Assembly (NCBI GenBank): GCA_019914945.1
Contig: CM034099.1
Span: 7,130,001-7,194,000, forward strand
Direction: 5' to 3'
DNA length: 64,000 bases
Source: Typha latifolia
Lineage: Eukaryota; Streptophyta; Magnoliopsida; Poales; Typhaceae
Below are positions 52,066 to 63,291 of the stretch, piece after piece. The position numbers and the translations under genes were made by a program. Each line of letters begins with the position of its first letter. Position 1 is the first letter of the stretch. The notes under the pieces were generated by a model. It did no database searches and was not told the DNA's origin. It saw only the letters and a list, made by a program, of their open reading frames with translations.

Positions 52066-55000
52066 ATAATGTAGCTTCTTGATGCAGATCTCTCTATTTT
52101 AGCTAGCAGAGTTCCTGTTTTGCTCTCATTTCTGGAACCTGCAGCAGAATCCAACTTCTGCAACACTGAGGTCTGTGATGTTGTAGTTTGTTTTATCCTT
52201 TGTTACTTTCTAGTATTCTGTACAGAAGTAATATGGATAGTTTCAATTTTATATATATATCGTATCACGTATGGATGGAGTACTTCTCCATCTCCCATGA
52301 TATGTCTTTGGTTTTTCCTATTTGGTTGCAAATAGTAGCTGCAATAATCATGGATCTTGCATATCTCCAATCTCATTTCTTTTCAATGCCTAACTTTAGC
52401 CAACCCAGTAGATATCATAAAGGTTATAACATCCTTGAATTGTAACTCTGGAGCACTGAAAACAATCTCTCATCTCTGCTCGAATAGAATTCCTTCTGAT
52501 CTATGCTATTCTTATTCTTTATTTGCAATTGGTACAGATGACATTTATCAGGCTTCAAAGAACTCAATTCGACTGCTGGAACATTTACAGATTAAACATT
52601 TAGAACGTTTTGACCTCCCCTTAATTCCTTTTAAGATACTGATTACGAAATTTAATCTCTCTATCTGGACCTTGTTTGCTCTGGCAATGACAAAATTAAG
52701 ACAATTACACATGGTTTGATTCTTCTGTGTGCGTGCTAATCCATGCGTAACAACATTATCTTAAACTGCATTTCATATAACGGGCTATAAGCAACAATAA
52801 ATTAAGTTACTAACAACTAATATGGTAGTATAATGAGAACAGCTAGAACCACAATTAATGAGACTATATCACTTGGTGATATGGATGACTATGGCATTTA
52901 ATGAAAGTTTAGGGGACTAATGAACGTGCAAATGTGATTTATTAAGCAGATTATACATGTGATAGCTACAGAGACAGCTAAGATAAGGCCAATTAGGTTG
53001 CAATGTGGGGATCTTTAATGCAGCAGTGCTCGTGTCATGACTGATACGATCGAATGTGACATTTAATGGAAAAACATATGTGCTATTGGATTATTTCAAA
53101 GGATTTGGATCACAGTGTTTAAAAAGAAATTGTGGGTAATTTGGCAAATGGATTTTCCTTTGTTCCTATCAATGGATACTTTTATTGGAAGGATTCAGAC
53201 TACTTATTTGAATGGGTCTTTTCTAAGGCAAAGACTACAGTTAACAGCTATGTTTGCCTATAATTTATGAATTCCTCTATTGATCTTACTACTATTCTAG
53301 AATGTGGGCCAGGAGATTGAATTGATCAAAGTCGGCAACGCTTTCTTCAATAGTAATCTGATGCTGATGTACTCTATCTTATCTTCCTCACAACTCACAA
53401 GAGGACAAAAAAGGAAATATATTCATGTAGTAGTGCATCCTTTCTGTAGAAAAATTGGGGAAGAAGATATTTAAAAGAAACCATTGTAGAGTAATTAAAT
53501 CTCCAAACCTTATCACCATATATATATATATATATATAACAGGTTAAATTTTTAGAAGAGTCTACTGAAGACTCCTAACACATGAAATTTAAGCTAAGGC
53601 AGTAATTCAGAAGGCCAATTTAACTTCTCCATAGGCCCATCAACAGTTTCATTACAAAGTTAAGGGACTATGGCGGCTTGTGGGGACTCATCAGAGCATA
53701 GCAAAAGCAAAAGCTAGCGCCTAGCAGTGCAGAGGACAAAGGAGAAAGTTATAAGTAGGATAGGAAGAAGGCAACAGCCCACACAAGTGCACTTCAGAGG
53801 ATCACCTTTCTTTCTCAAGTTGATTACCAGAAAAAGTTTATGGTCCTCATTCAGGTTGGTGACCAGACAACATTTAGCATCAGTTTTATGGCACTTGCCA
53901 CTCTTTTTTTTTTGTCTCTGCTTCTTTATGGATGGGGATGCCACCAAAGTTCTCAGTGGAGAAGTGATGTCTTTCCTTTAGCAGGCATTCCATACCCCAC
54001 CTCAATGAAGAGTATAGGATGTTGGGGTGCATTTGGAAGTTTCAGATGAGGCAAGCTACTTTTCTTCATTATGGGTAGGCTTTTATCCAATGACCCATTT
54101 GCTGATATTATTAGAGTTCAATTTGTTGTCATAATGAAGTAAAGAAAGAAGTGGCTTTTAAAGGTGGCCACACTAGTACCAGATATCTTTCTACGTGTTA
54201 TAATTCTTGCCATGATTGTGTAAGAATCCAGGTTATCAAACTGGGGTTGGAAGAACAAGTATACTATAAGAAAGCAGTTGTAATTAGAAAGCAAAAGGAG
54301 ATTGTTTTGAATATTCATTTTCTTTTATCTGGTCTGCTAAGAACAGTCATTATGATGGATAACAAGGCCCTTAATGTACTAAAAGTCATCAAACATCAAA
54401 CATCATACTTTTTTTTATATCAGGATTCAGAGAATTACTGCATAGACTAGAAATGTGAACCCTCAACGACTCAAGAGGTGTAAGATGATGATGATCCTGT
54501 GATTTTTGTTTTTCTATTCAGAATTTTATAGCATAAACCCAAGTTCTTAGTGTTTGATATTGTAATAAGCCTTTCAAGCCTTACATGCTTTCCTTCTTCA
54601 GGTGAAAACCAAATTGTCCATCCCTTTCTTGCCCCAATACTAGGCACATTAATTTAGAGTCCCACAAGCAACTTTTCCAAAAGCCAGGATAAAGTTGCCA
54701 TTCTGGTTGGCATGACCAAAAGACTTTCAGTTCATTCCAGAATTTACCAACTCCTTCAGGCTTTTCTAGAGCGGTAGTAGTTAAAGATCTGGAGCAGGGT
54801 AGGAGTTAAAAGTGTGCATCTAAGTCAAGCATATTGCCAACTATGTAAAAGGTTACCTGAGAGAAAAATGACTTCTTTCTCACCTAAAACTGAACAAAAA
54901 CTACCTCTCATAAATTTATGATGGAAGTGTAATAGATGTGATCTTTTTCTAGATACCGATAAATGCCCTGTCTTTTTGAGGAGAAGAAGATCCAACTAAA

Positions 55001-55693
55001 GGCATTCTATTTTTTAAGAGAAAGTACCATATACAGACATTTTAGTTGTAAAAAGTAATATACTAAGTATTTTTCTTGTGATAAGAATAAGGTGGTTTCT
55101 TGCACCAAAAAAAAAAAAAAAAGAGTCGAGCGCATAGATATTGCGAGTTTTGAACACAGTTCAGCTATTGCTTTATAGTCAAATAACCAGTAAAGGCAGA
55201 CCTAAAATAAAAAATTCTCATTGTAAATTCGGTAAAATCAGACAAATTGATGAAATGGATTTTTAGCAACTGAAATAATTCATTTGATTTCAGAAATGCC
55301 ATAGAAATTGAGCTGTCCATAGTTCAACTCTATATTCCCATAAGATTCCCAAGAGAACCCTGCTGAATTCACTTGCTAACCATTCAATGCAATTAGTAGT
55401 AGCAGCACATGATACTAATCTTCTCTGCCCAATCAAACCAAATTAACCTGACTTGGAGACCATTGTGGTCTCCAGCATTGAACAAGCTCTAGCAAATTCT
55501 TCCATTCAGCAGTACACGCCAAAGCCAGAGCGTGGAAGTTGTCTGTAAATTCTGTGAGGAAGCAACAATGTCTTAGAAAGTACAATTCATGACCATTGTG
55601 GTCAAATTAGTACCAAAGAACCAAATTGTTTCACTACAGAGATGGAAAAAGTTTGAAGTCCTTCAAGAAGTAGTACAAGAAAATCTTCAATAT
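52066..55693. other. Intergenic, about 3.6 kb
   Basis: F-box 3'UTR, then AT-rich DNA with an AT run near 53520 and a 16-A run near 55107. ORFs on both strands around 53714-53981 and 54151-54450 have no motif, no splice-consistent partner and no coding-like composition. No gene supported. Confidence 0.5.
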
Positions 55694-55699
55694 TTTATT
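55694..55699 (-). promoter_or_regulatory. Candidate poly(A) signal of LIP2
   Basis: AATAAA on the minus strand, 88 bp downstream of the LIP2 stop codon. Confidence 0.45.
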
Positions 55700-55786
55700 A
55701 TCAAAGTGAATAACAATCACAAGGGGTAAAAGCAATTGCGATTATAGACGGGCAAAATAATGCCAATGCCTGAGATCTCACTTAAC

Positions 55787-56482
55787 CTAGTTAGTGTTTA
55801 AACATGATGAATCATGTTTCCATTTGATGTCGCTGAAATGAAAAATTTCGAGGAAGGACTGAATGAGCTGTTCATGGATCACTTCATCAGATGGAAGTTC
55901 TGTGTCTGTTTCACGTCTCAATGATGTTACCCCTTTGTCCGCGATACCACAAGGAACAATGTGCTTAAAATAGTCCAGGTCAGGATCAATATTAAAAGCC
56001 AATCCATGACAAGTGATGCCTGAAGATATTCTTACACCAATAGCACCAATTTTTCTATCTCCAACCCAGACACCAGTTTCACCTGTCTTACCTGGATGAG
56101 CTTTCACACCATATAAAGAGGCTACATTGATCATCACAGATTCAAGGCCTTCAACATACTTCCGTGCACCAAATCCAATGTCCCTAAGATTAAAAATGGG
56201 ATAAAGGATAGCTTGTCTTGGACCATGATATGTTATGTCTCCTCCTCTCTCTGTATAGTGAAGCTCAGCACCCATAGACTTGAGGTCTGCTTCGGCTACT
56301 AACAAGTTGTGATATGTTCGCCGTTTCCCGAGTGTGTAAGTAGGAGGATGTTGAAGAGATAATACCATATCTGCTATTTTACCAGCTTTTCTATCAGCAA
56401 AAAGCCTTTCCTGGAGCTTGAGCGCATCTAAGTAATTGACAATTCCCATCTTCCAGACCTCAAGGCTCCTTTTTATTTTCAT
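55787..56482 (-). CDS. LIP2: Octanoyltransferase LIP2 (LipB family), mitochondrial type
   Basis: A 231-aa protein in one coding exon. LipB enzymes move octanoate from octanoyl-ACP to a lipoyl-domain lysine of 2-oxoacid dehydrogenases and glycine cleavage H protein; lipoyl synthase then adds sulfur. Seen here are SLQHPPTYTLGKRR, the substrate-pocket motif RGGDITYHGPRQ (79-90), GDRKIGAIGVRI with the conserved Lys144, HGLAFNIDPDL, and PCGIADKGVTSL with the catalytic Cys178. Length and N-terminus (MKIKRSLEVWKMG) match plant LIP2, the mitochondrial form, which has no long cleavable transit peptide; the plastid form LIP2p would have one. The leader is spliced: an acceptor (AACAG) lies at 56506, joined probably to a donor at 58000, so the 5'UTR contains an intron of about 1.5 kb. 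Confidence 0.95.
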   Translation of the reverse strand: MKIKRSLEVWKMGIVNYLDALKLQERLFADRKAGKIADMVLSLQHPPTYTLGKRRTYHNLLVAEADLKSMGAELHYTERGGDITYHGPRQAILYPIFNLRDIGFGARKYVEGLESVMINVASLYGVKAHPGKTGETGVWVGDRKIGAIGVRISSGITCHGLAFNIDPDLDYFKHIVPCGIADKGVTSLRRETDTELPSDEVIHEQLIQSFLEIFHFSDIKWKHDSSCLNTN

Positions 56483-56505
56483 TTCTTACGATCTAGTCCA
56501 TGCAC

Positions 56506-56683
56506 CTGTTCCTTGTCACAAGAATTTCAAGCAATATTAGTTAAGTGCTGCATCATGTTGTATCTGGTGCAATGCATTAATCTGTACACAAGAACACAAT
56601 TTCACAGTGGCTGAGCAAAACATTTATTTCAGATAAAGTGGGGAGGAACATGGTGTAAAGTAATGTTATCAAGAATAGCTAGA

Positions 56684-56716
<33 letters not shown>

Positions 56717-58035
56717 TGCATATGGAGAGATTTAAATCAAACCAAACTCCATCTTCCACAACTAGTCGGGCTAGATCTTTTAAACTATCACATGCGGGAA
56801 AGGAAACATTAATCAAAAGATTCGACCATCATATAATCCATGATAATGCCAAAAGCATAAATTAAAAGAAAAGAAGGATTTTTACTTATACATGCCCCTC
56901 AAAATAAATGCTTATTAACATATATGCTAAGATGCACCAAGATGCAATGTCTATTTTATCTATATATACTGTGTAACCTCTCATAGGAAGAAAAAAGAAT
57001 AGGATAAGAAAACACCCTGTCATTTTGTATCATTATTAAACTAGACATAGCATGTATATACAAATAAATAGACAAGCCAGTTAAAAATGTTGGATTAAAC
57101 AAAACTTACTGATATCACTGACCCACTAATAGAGTAAACAATGTAACTTCTTTGTAAGGAATGAAGGAAAATCATTTAACTACTTTCATCCTCTTTCATG
57201 AGAGAGACATCAAAGTAACTCACAGTATCAAGCTCAGAACAACTGAACTTGCTACCAGCATTTTTATCAAAACGAAATTAAAGGACTAATCTTTCCATGC
57301 ATTACTATTAACTAAGACAGTACCTAATGTGACATGAAGGACATGGTCAGAGGTTTGAGTTATGCTTCTTGATCAATAGAGGTAAGACTGCATGTAATGA
57401 TCCATCAAGATCCAAGAATTGGAGGTAGCCTCATTCCTTGGAAATTGGAACATCCAATTCAATTCATTGCGGCAGAAGCACTCCTATAAGTACTGATTAC
57501 CAAAATTGTCCATGAGAAGGAAGAAAGCTCAAAATAAATAGTGAAGAGTCTTCAGATGCTAACCAGATTTATCAATCCCATCAAACTTACTAACGTATTC
57601 CATATATAAAGATTTCAATTTAGAAACAGTACTTGAATGCGTGATCCAAATTATTTTCATACCAACCTAAACTGTACAAAGAAAACTCGACATACGGATT
57701 TGTGCATATGAGAACTGTGTGACGAAAAAGAAAATCCGATCTTTTAGCAAGTTTTCAGAACCCTACTGCGAATCACGTGAATCGGACTAAAACAACAAAT
57801 CTGCCTCTAGATTCTAATTTCTCTCGCTGACAGAGAAGGGCGAAAAGGGGAGAAGAGGTAAACGTAGGGGATAGGCGGCAGCTGAGGGTGGTGGCGGAGA
57901 CCATTAGAGCCGAGGCGGTCGGGAAGGGGAAGAAAGAGGCATCGACGGTGGCGAAACTCGGCTAAGAGAAAAGATAGAGAAGTAAAGAGAGAGAACGCAC
58001 CGCAGAGAGGGGAGGGTAGCGTTCGCCGGCGGCAT
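56506..58035 (-). other. LIP2 5'UTR intron and upstream exon with a 15-codon uORF
   Basis: On the minus strand a GC-rich leader exon ends at 58001 before GTGCGT, and the next exon begins at 56505 after AACAG. Joining them gives a uORF from ATG at 58035 reading MPPANATLPSLRCMD and stopping 10 nt before the LIP2 start. The pairing of this donor and acceptor is inferred from splice consensus and the GC-rich promoter-like surroundings, not from transcript data. The intron holds an AT microsatellite (56694-56711) and no gene. Confidence 0.5.
56694..56711. repeat. (AT)9 microsatellite in the LIP2 leader intron
   Basis: Uninterrupted AT run. Confidence 0.85.
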
Positions 58036-58139
58036 CTCGACCGGGGGCTGATGGAGGCGGAGGCGGGGGCGGGGGCGGGGACGGCGTCGCAGAGCAGAGC
58101 AGAGGAGAAGAAGAGGGAATGTGTGTGGCCGTGGCCGTG

Positions 58140-58905
58140 TGGGTGGGCGAGTTAATCTTAACCGAGCTTATCGACCGGAATCAAGCTTGAATTGATTGAA
58201 GCCAAATTATAAAATCAAATTAAAAAAAAATTAAAAAAAATAATTTTTAATTCGAATTAATTTTAAAGTTAATTTTGAATTTCTAAGTCTAAATTAATTC
58301 AAACCTTTGAGCTTGGAGTCGTGGATTCTGACTCTGATCAACTCATCAGGTAAGCAAGAAACAGTTTGGTCTTCAAACGAGTGGATATTAATCCTATCTG
58401 AGGAAAACATTGTTGTTGGATCACCGTGAGAGTTCGTTGGTAGGCTAAAGTGATTGCTCTTCTTAAAACATCGTCAAAGCAATAAACGGAAAAGATTGAA
58501 ATTTCAATGCAATCATCTTAGTCTGAACACTTTTTGTCAGCACTAAGACTAAAGTAAGTGTAGCTGGTGATATGAGTGAATCTAAAATCAGTGGAAAGCC
58601 TTTCTAGAAAGTATGCTCAATAATGAATGGATTAAAAACTACATATTTGGAGTGTCTATCATGAATTAATTTGCATTTAGTCCTTATTAGATTCTTGGAT
58701 GAGGTAGTAACTTGATTAAATTTGTCTGGAAGTATTACAAGAATTCCTAATGAACAATTCTTTCTGTGGCAAAACTATCAGGACAGGATGAGAATGTTTT
58801 TTTTTTCTTACTCTTTCCTCAAACGTTATAGACATCTAAAAGGTTTTGAGTGAATCTAAATTCAAATGTATCATAAGTTCTTCTAACACAAAAGGTACCT
58901 TGCTA
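58140..58905. other. LIP2 upstream intergenic DNA
   Basis: AT-rich, no ORF of interest. The GC-rich block just below it (about 58030-58140) is the probable LIP2 promoter and leader. Confidence 0.5.
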
Positions 58906-58920
58906 CTTAGTAGTGTTAAC
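58906..58920. repeat. TSD, left copy
   Basis: CTTAGTAGTGTTAAC, identical to 59996-60010. Confidence 0.9.
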
Positions 58921-59995
58921 CTCAAATTCTCCCTAGCGCTCTGCTAAGGTTCAGTCGTCGCACTAGGGAAGGGGAGAGACTTTTGGAGGGGAGAGACTTT
59001 CTCCCACAAGGCCTCTCTTTTCCCTCCCTCTTTCCTCTCCACTTCTTTTCTCCCTCTCCTCGTCGAGTTAGGAGCTAGCCAAATGAGTGGGTGGCAATAC
59101 CGAACTGCTTAGGCCAAGCCCAACACCTCCTCCTACTTCGGACCTCCGCAGCCTCTAACTTCGCCGATCTCCTACATTGCCCTCTTCTCGCCCATCTTCG
59201 ACGGAAGCTCCCTTCGCCCTTTGCTCGCCCCCTCCACCGAAAGCCTGTATTTAATGGCACAGCCTCTTTTCCAGTCGTTCCCCATCTGATTTTGCTAATG
59301 GTAATCCTTGGCCCCTGCTCCATCTCTATTGCCTCCCTCATACCGGGACGGTTGCTGTCGCCTCCGACTTGTCGAAGCTCAAGGTCGTGACGTAGTCGGT
59401 CTCCCTCCATTGTCACCATCCCCACCCCGCCCCGCCCTGCCATGCCATGCCCTTTGCCAGGCCTCCTTTGCTGCGATTATTGTCGGTGGTGGATCCGCCA
59501 TGGCAATTGTTAGGTGGTAGTCTTGCTATATTAGGCCCTACTATAGTGCTAGCCGATGTCAAGTATGGTTCTATTAGAGGTCGAATATGATTTGGTGTCA
59601 TGATCGGAGTTTGTTTAGATGGTTTGACCAGCCTCTGTGCATGTTGGGTCTATTTTGGCTAGTGAAAGTCATAGGAGGTCGACCCTATGTTGAGAAATGC
59701 TCTAAGTCCTAGTCTCATGTAGTTGGTTCTTCTTTGTCGGGCAATCTTGGTAAACCAAGAGAGAGGCTTGTTTTTGGGCCGATGTCCTATCCCCTCCGTT
59801 TTATTTTCTGCATAAGTACTAATATACATACTAATACATTGGATTAATTATTGGCCAGTCTGTAATTCAGCCAAGAAGGGGACTTATTTCAGGATGCTAT
59901 CCTATCTCCCCTTCTTTTATTATGTATCATGTTGTAATCTTTATTTGAAGCTTAATGAATTATCTGTCTACGAATATTTTTCAGAAAAAAAAATG
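58921..59995 (+). mobile_element. Retroposed non-LTR unit, LINE-derived, 1.08 kb
   Basis: The unit lies between two exact copies of a 15-mer and ends in a poly(A) tail (about 59985-59993) directly before the right copy, the signature of target-primed reverse transcription. The 3' part (ATGTTGTAATCTTTATTTG, AAGCTTAATGAATTATCTG) resembles 3' tails of plant L1-type LINEs. The 5' part is pyrimidine- and GC-rich (58935-59480), like a LINE 5'UTR. No RT, endonuclease or RNase H motif is present, so it is either an internally deleted LINE or a retroposed transcript. ORFs up to 122 codons in the GC-rich part have no recognisable content. Confidence 0.75.
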
Positions 59996-60010
59996 CTTAG
60001 TAGTGTTAAC
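59996..60010. repeat. TSD, right copy
   Basis: Exact second copy of the 15-mer at 58906-58920, directly after the poly(A) tail. Confidence 0.9.
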
Positions 60011-60139
60011 TCCGAGGATCAGAATTTTAATATTTGAACTCATGCATGCACTTATTAAGTATAGTATGGCCAATTTGATATGCAACTCTGACTCCGTTTA
60101 ATTTGAGCTCTAGTGCTGATCATAGACCATTACAATCAT

Positions 60140-60142
<3 letters not shown>

Positions 60143-60178
<36 letters not shown>
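60143..60178. repeat. (AT)18 microsatellite
   Basis: Uninterrupted AT run. Confidence 0.9.
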
Positions 60179-60182
<4 letters not shown>

Positions 60183-60736
60183 TGTGGAGAGATAGATTTC
60201 CGCACTCTGTTAGTGTGGAGCTTATCCTATCATGGCCTTTGTCAGTTGGCAATATTAAATGCCATGACCAAGTTGCATTTAGTTTTAAAGACCCATGAAC
60301 TAGTCACATCTAATCTCCTCCAACAAACAAGGGAAAAGTATCCAAAAAGCTATCTAAGGGTGTTGCTAAGTTGACAATTCTCTTACAAGAATTGTCAACT
60401 TCAGACTTGTAACACATCTCATCTCCCTACCTGATTTTGTCCAAAACTCGAAGAGGGAATTACTCCAATCTTATCAACACCTCTTTTGCTCAAATGCATT
60501 TATGTCTATATTTATGTTGGTCAACTGGTGGAGGATACAAGCATGATCAAGTTGCACGTATAGGGTGGGTCACTCTCATGGCATGAACATATCTACATCT
60601 CTGAGGTAAATGAGGTCAAACTTCTTCTCATCATAGTGAATGCTGAATGCTGAAAGAGCAATGCAGTTAACCATATTTTAGATATGTCATCACCCTGAAT
60701 AAAGTCCTCATGGGCCACAATAAAAAATAAAAAAAT

Positions 60737-60738
<2 letters not shown>

Positions 60739-60773
<35 letters not shown>
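60739..60773. repeat. (AG)17 microsatellite
   Basis: Uninterrupted AG run after an A-rich stretch. Confidence 0.9.
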
Positions 60774-60775
<2 letters not shown>

Positions 60776-62036
60776 CAATTTTATTTAATTTAAATACTAA
60801 ACTCTGGTGTGGTTTGGACCAAAGTGCAACCAATATCTTTCAATTATGTTTGACTAACCTTTCACTTATAAGATTATATTTAAACTACAAAAATACTCCT
60901 CTACCGTGAATTAATTTATAAAGTAAAAAAACAAACAAACAAACAAAAGAACTACTCTTTGGCTCTCGAGTGGTACAACAGCCAATTTCCTTCTTTATAT
61001 AACCCTTTCGCATGGGCTGCCATTATGTTAGGATTGACTACTTGGCGTGCTTTTATTGTTACAGTTAGGTGGGGCCTCATAAGAAATTTCCATTAACAAG
61101 TTAAAAGAAAAAAGAAAAAGAGAAAGGCATACACTTGCCCACACTCTAATAATTATTTTGTGAAATGGGAACACAGCTAAATTATATGTTTCACTCACTA
61201 AACTAACCTATGCCCAAGTGTTACATTACATTTGCTTGCTAATAAATTATTACACGTATATATCTTGTTGAAAAGATAAAGAAAGTAATCAAAAGAGTGA
61301 AGTAATCAAGTAAAGATCTATTATCTATATGTCATTAAAATAACAGATGTTAACAGATTGGCTCACGTTATTAATTAAATGCTATCTATACACCCATCTC
61401 TTATTTGTTTTCTGAATTCATTATAAGAGAAAATTTCCAGTCAAGTAATAAATACACATACATGCACGCAGACACACACACATGTGTATATATATATATA
61501 TATAGTCTTATATGTGGGTCCCTTTCATTGAAGAGCACAACGAAAGTCAAAATTTGCCACTCACTCAACTCAGCAAGCAAGTTGAGGTGATTATATAATA
61601 TAGATTTGTAAAAGCTTATGGACATGACCTTTATGCATTTATTTTTGGAATCCATAATCAAATATCCACAAGGGCCAAATTAATAATATTTTAAGTTTTC
61701 AAGTATGGAATTGATATGGATTTATGAAATTTGACCTGTCCTCCTCCTCATGTGGCTGCTAAAAGTCAAGTAGTCAACAAATTAAAAAGAGAAAAAAGAA
61801 GAAGAAATAAATCCTCCAAGTTGGCCAATGGATCAGATCACGTGATAATAGAGAAATATAATCGTTATCGTTTTTTTATGGGCTTAAGTTTTTAGAGCAG
61901 TTAAGAAGATACATTTTGATGAATTAAAATATAATTAAAACCTTAAATTTTAGAGTAACCGGTAAGCTAATTAATTACGATAAAAAAAATAAAAGATGAT
62001 ATTTTTGTCACTTATTTTACTACATGAATTCAACAC

Positions 62037-62043
62037 TATAAAA
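62037..62043 (+). promoter_or_regulatory. TATA box of the small RING-H2 gene
   Basis: TATAAAA 107 bp before the chosen ATG, followed by a C-rich and (TTC)n leader (62083-62123), as in many plant promoters. Confidence 0.6.
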
Positions 62044-62087
62044 TCTTCCCCCCTCGTTATGCATCCTTCACTTCACTGCTACCTTCT

Positions 62088-62122
<35 letters not shown>

Positions 62123-62149
62123 TTGGGTACTAGATTTATATATGCAGAC

Positions 62150-62623
62150 ATGGATATAGCAAAGATGTTACTATATCTACTCCTCTCAACCCTCACAGTC
62201 CCTTGTCTGCTCCTCCTGGTTGTGATAACCGAATCCCTCACTCGCTTAGCGACATCGATCATCCGATGCCACGGAAGAAGATACTTGGAAAGGCGTTCGG
62301 ACACCGGATTAATCGCCGGGCATCGGAAGTACTATAAGCATGGGTTGGATGAGGGAAAGGAGCAAGCGGAGTGCATCTTTTGCCTTTGCGGGATAGAGGA
62401 AGGAGAAGAGATAAGAGAGCTGAGATGTAAGCATATGTTTCATAGGCCATGCTTGGATAGGTGGATGGAGCACCGGAGGATGACGTGTCCCCTTTGCCGG
62501 GACTGCTTGGTGGCTCCAGATGCGGCGGCGACGGCGGAGCTCGCCGACATGGACGGCGACAACGATTTGGGTCCGGTCGTGATGGCTTATATGAGTACGA
62601 TGGGGTGGGGGTTGGGGTTTTAA
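62150..62623 (+). CDS. Small membrane-anchored RING-H2 protein
   Basis: An intronless ORF of 157 aa. An N-terminal hydrophobic segment (about residues 6-27, MLLYLLLSTLTVPCLLLLVV) is a likely signal anchor, followed by a basic region. The RING-H2 ligands are C75-x2-C78-x14-C93-x-H95-x2-H98-x2-C101-x11-C113-x2-C116, with the E2-contact tryptophan in LDRWM. The C-terminus is acidic, then glycine-rich. This layout (single N-terminal helix plus C-terminal RING-H2, no introns) fits the XERICO/ATL-like group of small plant E3 ligases, but the GLD motif that defines true ATL proteins is not seen. The ATG at 62150 was preferred; in-frame sequence upstream to 62123 has no ATG. Substrate unknown. Confidence 0.88.
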   Translation: MDIAKMLLYLLLSTLTVPCLLLLVVITESLTRLATSIIRCHGRRYLERRSDTGLIAGHRKYYKHGLDEGKEQAECIFCLCGIEEGEEIRELRCKHMFHRPCLDRWMEHRRMTCPLCRDCLVAPDAAATAELADMDGDNDLGPVVMAYMSTMGWGLGF

Positions 62624-62894
62624 ATGCATGCATCACATCCTCTTGCATGCTTCTTTCTTTACTCACGTTGTTTATTAGTTTGTACCATTTTCTTTTCACT
62701 TACTTTTTTTTACAACGTGTTTATGTATAATTTAAATTTTATTAAGGTATGCATCTAAATCTATATTTTTAACAAATATTAAATACGTAAAAGAGTCTAA
62801 ATTTGTCATTCGAAAACTGAGGAGCTCAAAACTATTAATATCCGTCACTATAATATCTTTTTTCATACAAATTGCCCTACCTATTTATCATGGT
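62624..62894. other. 3' flank of the RING-H2 gene
   Basis: T-rich 3'UTR and AT-rich DNA; no ORF of interest. Confidence 0.4.
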
Positions 62895-63283
62895 TAGGGG
62901 TGGCAAATGGGTGGGCTCTGAGTTGAAGACAACTAGAACACAAATAATTTATTATCAATTGGAATATTAGAAGCAGACACATACTCATTTATATTAAATG
63001 AGTTACATTAGTCATTAAACGGATAATCAAATTACATAGGTTATTTATATTTATTTAAATTATTTAGGTAATAAACAAGAAGTAATAAGTAGACTTTTTT
63101 TCGTGTTACAAATGATTAATTCAAATCATAAACAAATTAGTCAGGTCATAATCTGTTTGAAGTAATGAAAGGAATTGTTTAACAATCGAGTTAGAACTAG
63201 TTAACTCACTTATGACCAGAATCTGGTCAAGAATTTAAAACCTTCATATTTAAATTGAATCTGGTCAAGAATTGTCACTCCTA
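62895..63283. mobile_element. hAT-like MITE, decayed
   Basis: A 389-bp non-coding AT-rich unit has ends TAGGGGTGGCAAAT and, on the opposite strand at the other end, TAGGAGTGACAATT. These are imperfect terminal inverted repeats of the TAGGGGTGGCAAA type seen in plant hAT elements. The flanking 8-mers ATCATGGT (62887-62894) and ATCTGTGT (63284-63291) match at only 5 of 8 positions, so any target duplication is eroded. No transposase. Confidence 0.55.
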
Positions 63284-63291
63284 ATCTGTGT

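Larger units (their letters stand above)
60011..62036. other. Intergenic, AT-rich with microsatellites
   Basis: No gene. Holds an AT run at 60143-60178, an AG run at 60739-60773 and a TA run near 61490. The last part is the promoter region of the RING-H2 gene. Confidence 0.5.

Noticed and set aside
53714..53981. Overlapping ORFs on both strands, one Cys-rich and hydrophobic
   Set aside because: Both are short, with no promoter, domain or splice-consistent continuation; their Cys content does not match a known peptide family.
59075..59443. 122-codon Arg/Gly-rich minus-strand ORF
   Set aside because: Lies in the GC-rich part of the retroposed unit; composition-driven, no motif.
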